A stretch of DNA of 18,993 nucleotides from NCBI GenBank assembly GCA_009785045.1, contig WQXC01000014.1:1-18993 (forward strand), read 5' to 3'. The notes under the pieces were generated by a model. That model made no database searches. It was given only the letters and a program-made list of their open reading frames with translations, and was not told the origin of the DNA. Below, one piece after another: positions 12,791-18,993 of the stretch (positions are counted from its first letter, which is position 1; the number at the start of each line of letters is the position of its first letter). A program made the translations under genes and the position numbers. Source of the DNA: Treponema sp. (GTDB taxonomy: Bacteria; Spirochaetota; Spirochaetia; Treponematales; Breznakiellaceae).

Positions 12791-15700
12791 ATAAAACCAG
12801 TTTGAAAAAAGGGCAAGTGTTGGACAGCGGCTTTATTATTCTTGATGTTGTTAATCTGGAAGAATTAAAATCTGAAGGTATATGGGCTAAACATGAAAAA
12901 ACAGGCGCAGAAGTTTTTCATGTGTTAAACGATGATACAGAAAATCTTTTTTCGTTTGCGTTTGCCACATTTCCGGATGATAATACAGGCGCTGCACACA
13001 TTCTTGAACATTCTGTTCTTTGCGGGTCAGAGCGTTATCCGCTAAAAGATGCGTTCATTGTTCTTGCGCAGGGAAGTTTGCAGACATTTCTTAACGCAAT
13101 AACTTTTCCGGATAAAACTGTATACCCTGCAAGCTCAACAAACGAGCATGATTACTTTAATTTGATGTCGGTTTACGGCAATGCGGTTTTCCGCCCGCTG
13201 CTTCCTGAGTGGACATTCATGCAGGAAGGACACAGGCTGGAGTATCAGGAAGGTAAACTTGCTGTTACGGGCGTAGTCTACAACGAAATGAAAGGCGCTT
13301 ATTCATCACTTGACACCTACGCCGGACACTGGTCTGTAAAGGCAATTATGCCGGGCACTCCATATGATTTTGAATCCGGAGGCGATCCGGAAGCTATACC
13401 GCAGTTAACTTTGGAAAAATTAAAAGAATTTCACAGAACCAGATATTCGCCTGCAAATTGCAGAATCTTCCTAGCCGGAAATATTTCTACAGAAAAACAG
13501 TTAAAATTTTTAAACGATGAATTCTTTGATGATCTTGGCAGCAAAAAGCTTGGTAACAAGCAATTTAGCGAAAAGGCATGCGAACCGATCGAAAAAACAA
13601 AACGATGGAATGAACCTAAAAAATTTCATATACCGTGTCCTGCGGGAAATGAAAAAAAATCTACAATATTTCTTTCATGGCTTTGTTCAGATGTTACCGA
13701 TGTAAACGAAAATATTGCATTGGCAGCGCTTACAGAAATACTTTTGGGACACGACGGCTCTCCGTTAACAAGAACTTTAATTGAATCCGGTCTTGGAGAA
13801 GACATTACTCCGGTATCGGGACTTGAAGGCGAAATAAGAGAGATTTTATTTGTCGCCGGATTAAGGGGAGTAACCGGCGAAACTCAGGATATGAGTAAAA
13901 AAGTTGAAGACTTAATTATGGGAGAATTACGCAGGCTTGCCGACGAAGGAATTCCGCCGCAGGAAACAGAAGCTGCACTTTTAATGCTTGAGTTTTCTCA
14001 ACGTGAAATACGCCGTTCAGGCGGACCGTTTTCTCTTGTCTGGATGCGAAGGTCGCTGCGCGCATGGCTTCATGGCAATAAGCCATGGGAAAGTTTGTTA
14101 ATACAGGATGCATTAAACAAAATTAAGGAAAACCTTAATGCAGATAATAAATATTTTGAATCTCTTATAAAAAAATATTACCTTGATAATCCGCACCGCG
14201 CTTTAGTTATTATTGAACCAAAAGATGATTTTTTACAGCAGCAGGAAGAACGCCTTAACGCGCAATTGACTGCTACCGAGAATAAACTAAATAAGGAAGA
14301 ACGGCAGGAAATTATCGAAAAATCGCAGGCGCTGGAAAAAATTCAAAGCGAAGCGGATACACCGCAGGCTCTTGCGTCGATTCCTCATCTTTCGCGAAGC
14401 GATCTTTCCACCCAGCACGAAATAATTAACCGCCGCCTTGATGATTTAAACGGAGTTCCGGCTTTATCTCATGACCTGTACACAAACGGAATTACATACA
14501 TGGATTTGGCTTTTCCTGTGGATGTTTTTACTGCAGAAGATTATCCCTGGCTTCAGTTTTTTTCCAGAGCGGTTCTTTCTGTTGGTCTTCCTGGTTTGGA
14601 TTACGGCGAAGTATCAAGTTTGCTTGCCCGCACTGTCGGCGGTTTTATTGCGCATTTGCATACAGGCTCAGCGGCGAAAGACACTTCTGCGTTTTTGCAA
14701 ACAGCGTCGGGTAATTTTGATCTTGCAGGCCGCGACTGGATTATCTACCGGATAAAATGCCTGGACGAAAAAACAGCACCGTCGCTGGATTTGGCGCTGC
14801 GGCTGATCAGCGAAGCGGATTTTACCGACCAAAGGCGGATAAACGATCTTATTCTGGAAATGAAAAACGAAATAAATTCCAGTCTTGCGCCGATGGGGCA
14901 TATTTATTCATCGGGCAGAGCAGGACGTTTTTATTCGCGATCAAAATGCATAGAAGAAAAATGGGCAGGAATTTCGCAGATTGAGTTTGTACACAAACTT
15001 GTTAAATACGATATAAACGAAGTAATCAAAAAGCTGCAGTTCATCCGTGATAAAATAAATGCTTCAGGACTCATCGCAAATATTACCGGAAGCGCGCAAG
15101 GTATTAACACTGCCGGCGCGGAAATAGCTAAAAGATTCGGAAGATTTGGTGCGCCAAAACCTCGGCTTCCCGCAGATGTTATGGAAAGCGCCGGAAAAGC
15201 GGAAGTTTTTGCTTCTGCATCTTTGCAGGTTGGATTCGCAGCATTAAGCATGAACGCCGCGCCCTTTGACTCGGTAGGACAAATTGCAGAACTGGTTGTA
15301 ACGCACCAGTTAAGTACCGGAGTGTTATGGGAAAGTATTCGCATGAAAGGCGGCGCTTACGGCGCTTTTGTTAATAGTGACAGCCTTGAGAGCTGCGTTT
15401 CTTTTGCCACATACCGCGATCCAAATCCGCTGCGTTCGCTGGATATTTATTCCGGTATTTTAAAAAACAGCAAAAACGGAAAAGGCCTGCAGTATTGCGG
15501 CAGCGGCGACGAAGATTATCTTGTTAAAAGTATCATAGGCTGTTACGCAAAAGAAACCCGTCCCAGAACAAGCTTCGAAAACGGCCTCGTAGACTTTTAC
15601 AGATTCCTTTACGGCATAGAAGACATCTACAGAAAAAACAAACTGGAAAGACTTGTATCTGTTTCCGCTGCAGACGTCGAAGCCGCTCTTGTGTCCCTTG

Positions 15701-15801
15701 GCTCAAGAACCCTGTCGTCGCCTGTTGTGATCGCCGGCATTAAAAAAGCCGAAGAAGCAGCCAAAGCACTTGGCGTAGACGTAAAGATGCTGAATATCTA
15801 A
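12787..15801 (+). CDS. M16C family zinc peptidase (PreP / falcilysin-like)
   Basis: Large single-chain peptidase of the presequence-protease type, which encloses and degrades peptides of roughly 10-65 residues. It has 1004 residues, the expected size for two M16 halves joined by a hinge. The inverted zinc motif HILEH is at 71-75, with the third ligand E167 in VVYNEMKGAYSS. Conserved blocks NAITFPDKTVYPASSTNEHD and RYSPANCRIFLAGN follow. The M16C-associated region and a helical hinge rich in Glu/Lys lie at about 475-530. The C-terminal half contains RMKGGAYGAFV, the conserved Arg/Tyr substrate-carboxylate region. There is no signal peptide, so it is cytoplasmic. ATGA overlaps the FliG-like stop, and GAGG lies ten bases upstream, so translation is coupled. 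Its stop abuts that of the convergent cfpA candidate with no spacer. Confidence 0.94.
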   Translation: MNKTSLKKGQVLDSGFIILDVVNLEELKSEGIWAKHEKTGAEVFHVLNDDTENLFSFAFATFPDDNTGAAHILEHSVLCGSERYPLKDAFIVLAQGSLQTFLNAITFPDKTVYPASSTNEHDYFNLMSVYGNAVFRPLLPEWTFMQEGHRLEYQEGKLAVTGVVYNEMKGAYSSLDTYAGHWSVKAIMPGTPYDFESGGDPEAIPQLTLEKLKEFHRTRYSPANCRIFLAGNISTEKQLKFLNDEFFDDLGSKKLGNKQFSEKACEPIEKTKRWNEPKKFHIPCPAGNEKKSTIFLSWLCSDVTDVNENIALAALTEILLGHDGSPLTRTLIESGLGEDITPVSGLEGEIREILFVAGLRGVTGETQDMSKKVEDLIMGELRRLADEGIPPQETEAALLMLEFSQREIRRSGGPFSLVWMRRSLRAWLHGNKPWESLLIQDALNKIKENLNADNKYFESLIKKYYLDNPHRALVIIEPKDDFLQQQEERLNAQLTATENKLNKEERQEIIEKSQALEKIQSEADTPQALASIPHLSRSDLSTQHEIINRRLDDLNGVPALSHDLYTNGITYMDLAFPVDVFTAEDYPWLQFFSRAVLSVGLPGLDYGEVSSLLARTVGGFIAHLHTGSAAKDTSAFLQTASGNFDLAGRDWIIYRIKCLDEKTAPSLDLALRLISEADFTDQRRINDLILEMKNEINSSLAPMGHIYSSGRAGRFYSRSKCIEEKWAGISQIEFVHKLVKYDINEVIKKLQFIRDKINASGLIANITGSAQGINTAGAEIAKRFGRFGAPKPRLPADVMESAGKAEVFASASLQVGFAALSMNAAPFDSVGQIAELVVTHQLSTGVLWESIRMKGGAYGAFVNSDSLESCVSFATYRDPNPLRSLDIYSGILKNSKNGKGLQYCGSGDEDYLVKSIIGCYAKETRPRTSFENGLVDFYRFLYGIEDIYRKNKLERLVSVSAADVEAALVSLGSRTLSSPVVIAGIKKAEEAAKALGVDVKMLNI

Positions 15802-17892
15802 CTACGCGCCGGGTTTTTTCAGCGAATCCTTGAATATTTGTTCTGCGTTTAATTTTTCGTCTACGCCGAATACTGGAGTAATGCCTTCGTTCCTGGTACT
15901 GCGGAAAAGCGGACCCGGACGGCTGCCGTATACCCAACTATTTTCGTTGTTTACAAGGTAATCCAATACGGTAATTGCCGACAGGGAGAAAAAGATCAAA
16001 GTTACATTCATTCTTTTTTCCGGCGGCAGCATCATATCCAGACGTTTTGATATTGGATTTGGCACCTGGAAATTGTATTGCTCCCAAGGGTTATTAATTC
16101 CCCTGCATGGCGCTTTTGCAGCGGCTCCTCCGGCGCGCGTTCCCTGTTCAATTCCAAAAGCTACCGCTGTAAGATATTTACGCAGTTTTCTGATTTCGCT
16201 GTAAATTGGGACAACATCATTTTTTGGAAAAGGAGGCGGTCCGATAGATTCGAACTTATAGTAAGGAAGAAAATATAACCGTTTTATCCAGTGGAGCTCG
16301 TTTAGAATTTTTCTGGCATACGGAGAAGATCTTGAGTCTTCCGAGTTTTCCAGTATGCGGCAGTATTCCATAAGGCGCGGCAGATAGTCTCTTGTAAAAC
16401 TGTCTTCTATGTATCGCCGCCAGTTGTTAAGAGATTCTCCTATTTCGTCTGATACTTTAACCGAACTTCCGTCCGGACCTGTTATCATACCAAAGTTCAC
16501 ATAACGCAATCCAATGAAAAGATCATCAAGAATATGCAGCAGAACAGAAACACACTGAAGAGGATCTGTAGGAGATATTAGTTCATACCCGTGCCTCATG
16601 CTGTATACATTTGCAAAATACGGATAAAAGTCCGGATAATCTTCAAGTTTATCCCAGCCGGCTTTTGGAAAAAGAACTTCCATAGCAGTTCTTCCCTGAT
16701 CCATTGCCTTATATTCCGCTTTTTCTGCTTCTTCTTTTGCTTTTCTGGCGATTACTTTTGGATCGTCCGGATCTTCTTCCGGTTCTTCTCCTTCCGCAGA
16801 CTCGCCGTCTTCTTCTTCAGAGTCTCCTTCTTCGTTTTTTAAATCTTCATCGGTAATATCTTTCTGAATAGCGTCTACATCAATTGTTTCTATTTGCTGC
16901 GGGTTTAAATCTGTGGGGTTCAATTGTTCAGTTTCATTTATATTCAGAAAAGCCATGTATCTTCTTCGCCTTTCAACAAAGAAACGCTCATAAACAATAT
17001 AACGGTCGGAAATCAACTTCATTAACAGCGGATAAAGGCCAAAATGGACATTTTTCCGGATATCAATAAGCGATGCAATTATATTGCGGATAATTTCCTG
17101 ATACTTGTCTTTTGCTTCCATTGGGCTTTCTATATACAGAATCTTGTATATTAACTTGAATGCAGATTTTATATTTTCTACATTTAATTCTTCAAGTATA
17201 AACATCGGCCTGTATATTCCGCGAAGGATTTCGGAAAAATCAGTTACTTTTATTGAGCGGGGATGCGCCTGTATTTCGGAAATATTTTTTGACAATGTTT
17301 CAATATCCCAATTGCGCATAGTTTCCAGTATTTTATAAACAAACGGAGATGCTCTTCTTAACTGAAGATTTCGTTTTTTATTATTTTTAGGGAAAAGACT
17401 TCTTGAAGCATTTACAAGTTTTTCTATCTTATTGTAATATTCATTCATTCTGATCGTTACAAAACGCTGATTCACATAATCTACAGGTTCTCTAAAGAAT
17501 GAAAAAATAGAAGTAAGAACCTGCATAGAACTTTTTATTTCGAATATTACCTGACCGGCATATTGATCGATTTTTACTCTTTCAGAATAACTTAAGCGCG
17601 CAGGAATCGACGGGTCGTCTCCCGGATACGGTCCTGAACGTTTAGATTTGGATCTGCTGCTTCCGTCATCTTCGGGCGCAAGGTCTATTCTGCGGCGTTT
17701 TTTACCGCCTACAGTTGCGTCAATGTCGCGCCTTCCGCCTTTTTTATCTTCTTCTATGCCGCGTTCCGTGCCTACTTCTCCGCCAAGAAGCTGAGCCATG
17801 CGTTTTGCTTCCGCTTCATTAGTGACGCCAAGTTTGTTCCGGACCTTGCTTAATTCGCCCGGTGCGTAAATCGCATTATTCTTTTTTGCCAT
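15802..17892 (-). CDS. cfpA: Probable cytoplasmic filament protein A (CfpA), treponemal
   Basis: A 696-residue soluble protein without signal peptide or membrane segments. I take it for CfpA, the subunit of the ribbon of cytoplasmic filaments under the flagella in Treponema, from its length (the known proteins are near 680 residues), helical character and N-terminus NNAIYAPGELSKVRNKLGV...EAKRMAQLLGGEVG. I identify it from memory, not from a motif, so it could be another conserved treponemal protein. Residues about 50-95 are highly charged (GGKKRRRIDLAPEDDG). Two helix-rich blocks (about 100-340 and 405-690) are joined by a very acidic linker (about 355-385, many Glu/Asp), followed by a charged helix KVIARKAKEEAEKAEYKA. 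It starts 2 nt after the DUF2804 stop with a poor ribosome site, so it probably depends on coupling. Confidence 0.6.
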   Translation of the reverse strand: MAKKNNAIYAPGELSKVRNKLGVTNEAEAKRMAQLLGGEVGTERGIEEDKKGGRRDIDATVGGKKRRRIDLAPEDDGSSRSKSKRSGPYPGDDPSIPARLSYSERVKIDQYAGQVIFEIKSSMQVLTSIFSFFREPVDYVNQRFVTIRMNEYYNKIEKLVNASRSLFPKNNKKRNLQLRRASPFVYKILETMRNWDIETLSKNISEIQAHPRSIKVTDFSEILRGIYRPMFILEELNVENIKSAFKLIYKILYIESPMEAKDKYQEIIRNIIASLIDIRKNVHFGLYPLLMKLISDRYIVYERFFVERRRRYMAFLNINETEQLNPTDLNPQQIETIDVDAIQKDITDEDLKNEEGDSEEEDGESAEGEEPEEDPDDPKVIARKAKEEAEKAEYKAMDQGRTAMEVLFPKAGWDKLEDYPDFYPYFANVYSMRHGYELISPTDPLQCVSVLLHILDDLFIGLRYVNFGMITGPDGSSVKVSDEIGESLNNWRRYIEDSFTRDYLPRLMEYCRILENSEDSRSSPYARKILNELHWIKRLYFLPYYKFESIGPPPFPKNDVVPIYSEIRKLRKYLTAVAFGIEQGTRAGGAAAKAPCRGINNPWEQYNFQVPNPISKRLDMMLPPEKRMNVTLIFFSLSAITVLDYLVNNENSWVYGSRPGPLFRSTRNEGITPVFGVDEKLNAEQIFKDSLKKPGA

Positions 17893-17894
17893 AG

Positions 17895-18944
17895 TTATAC
17901 CCGTAAATAAAGTTTTTCTCCTAAACCAAAATGATTTTTTATCTGTATTTTTTCTCCGTCAGAACTTACCAGTACTCCGTTGTAATAACCCAACGGAGCG
18001 TTAAAATCGGCTCTTGTCAGAACAAGTTTAACACCGCTTTTATTCTGTTCTTTCGGAGTAAAAGTTAAATCAACCATGCCTTCGACATCCTGAATTACCC
18101 AATTGGCATCCGGGCCATTAGGCATTGTAATAAGCACAGGCGGCAGCGGAGTTAATTTTCCGTTTACCCACAATGCATTCTCGTTATTTTTATTTGTTTC
18201 CCTTGTTTGATTTTCGGCAATATGAAACCCAAAACGCCTGTTTTCGTCATCAAAACCAGCAGCGCTGCAAATTGTTGTGTTCATCCTGTATGGGAAGAAT
18301 CCCTTACAATCATAAAAAACGCCTGAGCAACTATCCTGCTTTAAAGTGATACGCCTGCCTGCAAAGACCATATCTCCGCGTACAGGAGCAAGCGCTTTGT
18401 AAGCATACATAATTCGCTTTTTCGACAAACCCAGTGACACAGCCATGGGAGTAACATCCTGATTGCCAATATTGTATGCAAGGTGAACCGTAAGCGGAGG
18501 CTGTTTCCCGCTTTTTTTTATATTGATATCCAGTTTAACAGCATCGGCGTCCAGCCAGTTATGAATACGGAAAAAGAAACGCGAAGAACGGCTGTCTACC
18601 GATGAGTTTGCAAGACTCTGAGGTAACCGCCAGCCTGAACCGGGCTTAACCTTTCTAAAGATATACTTTTGTTCCTTCTCCTTATCGTAGAGCAGAACCT
18701 GCGCCATCCGGTACAGTTTTACATTACAAAAAATTGCCTCCAGCAGAAAGTAATCATCATGAGCGCTGAAGCACTGCCATTCTTTAATGCGGTAATCCTT
18801 CGCCCAGCGCGGTAAGGGGAAATTGTACGGCTTGCTTATTTCCTGCAGATCTACCTTTTCAAAAGCGCTGTTCCATGTCCCAATAACAGGATTCCCGTCT
18901 TCTACGATTGAGGCTCTTTTAGGCAGTATTTCCCTAGTGTACAT
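17895..18944 (-). CDS. DUF2804 family protein
   Basis: A 349-residue protein of unknown function. I assign DUF2804 from overall appearance: the N-terminal block (TREILPKRASIVEDGNPVIGTW, then FPLPRWAKDYRIKEWQCFSAHDDYFLLEAIFCNVKL), the middle GDMVFAGRRITLKQDSCSGVFYDCKGFFPYRM, and the C-terminal NHFGLGEKLYLRV. It is rich in beta-strand-like alternation and aromatic residues, with no signal peptide, membrane segment or recognisable catalytic motif. It is the first gene of a two-gene unit with the CfpA candidate, 2 nt apart. The ATG at 18944 has no Shine-Dalgarno site; a TTGCAA/TAAAAT promoter ends eight bases before it. Confidence 0.72.
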   Translation of the reverse strand: MYTREILPKRASIVEDGNPVIGTWNSAFEKVDLQEISKPYNFPLPRWAKDYRIKEWQCFSAHDDYFLLEAIFCNVKLYRMAQVLLYDKEKEQKYIFRKVKPGSGWRLPQSLANSSVDSRSSRFFFRIHNWLDADAVKLDINIKKSGKQPPLTVHLAYNIGNQDVTPMAVSLGLSKKRIMYAYKALAPVRGDMVFAGRRITLKQDSCSGVFYDCKGFFPYRMNTTICSAAGFDDENRRFGFHIAENQTRETNKNNENALWVNGKLTPLPPVLITMPNGPDANWVIQDVEGMVDLTFTPKEQNKSGVKLVLTRADFNAPLGYYNGVLVSSDGEKIQIKNHFGLGEKLYLRV

Positions 18945-18952
18945 CTATTTGA

Positions 18953-18981
18953 ATTTTAGCATATTTTATGGTAATTTGCAA
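18953..18981 (-). promoter_or_regulatory. Promoter of the DUF2804-cfpA unit
   Basis: On the minus strand TTGCAA (18981-18976), a 17-nt spacer, then TAAAAT (18958-18953, five of six), with TG one base upstream giving an extended -10 (TG-C-TAAAAT). The hexamer ends eight bases before the ATG at 18944, so the transcript is leaderless or carries about two bases. Just upstream at the window edge a CCGGGG-T6 sequence on the same strand may be the tail of a terminator of a gene outside the window. Confidence 0.6.
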
Positions 18982-18993
18982 AAAACCCCGGCT

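Noticed and set aside
1..18993. CRISPR arrays, tRNA or rRNA genes, insertion sequences
   Set aside because: No regularly spaced repeats, no tRNA or rRNA-like segments and no transposase or terminal inverted repeats were seen; genes are packed nearly end to end.

Overview
The window looks like a piece of a spirochaete chromosome, most likely Treponema or a close relative. The clues are a divergent second FliG, a long protein I take to be the treponemal cytoplasmic filament protein CfpA, a DUF2804 protein beside it, and an outer-membrane barrel-type protein with a C-terminal aromatic residue. The DNA is moderately AT-rich and densely coded. There are 14 protein genes and one RNA gene, and no gene-free stretch exceeds about 230 bases once the RNA gene is counted. 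Apart from a lone tyrosine recombinase at the left edge it reads as core chromosome.

Layout. (1) 72-1064: complete tyrosine recombinase, convergent with a secreted beta-barrel-like protein (1132-2667, minus). A terminator for the latter lies between them. (2) 2858-5481, plus: SRP RNA, then dnaX, ybaB/ebfC and recR, the same gene order as Bacillus scr-dnaX-yaaK-recR. The correct dnaX start is 3038; an upstream in-frame TTG at 2858 falls in the promoter of the SRP RNA. (3) polA (minus, 5496-8435) and ftsH (plus, 8500-10440) diverge from a 64-bp spacer. (4) A small XRE regulator (minus, ATG at 10787) with an 18-bp perfect palindrome upstream, then a VanY-like M15 peptidase (minus, 10879-11817). 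(5) A divergent FliG paralog overlapping by 4 bp a large M16C (PreP-like) zinc peptidase, 11867-15801 plus. (6) DUF2804 followed 2 nt later by the CfpA candidate, minus, 18944 to 15802.

How the parts relate. DnaX, YbaB and RecR form a replication/recombination operon next to Pol I. SRP RNA and FtsH belong to membrane protein targeting and quality control. The FliG paralog and CfpA candidate point to the spirochaete motility and cytoskeleton apparatus.

The most striking non-coding signal is promoter geometry. Six genes (dnaX, polA, ftsH, xre, fliG-like, DUF2804) have a -10-like hexamer ending only 6 or 8 nt before the ATG, with no Shine-Dalgarno sequence, which predicts leaderless mRNAs. In four of them the -35 position is exactly TTGCAA with a 17-nt spacer. 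At polA/ftsH a single palindromic TTGCAA serves both directions, and the two start codons are exactly equidistant from its centre. All functional statements come from reading the sequence and remembered family motifs; no searches were run.
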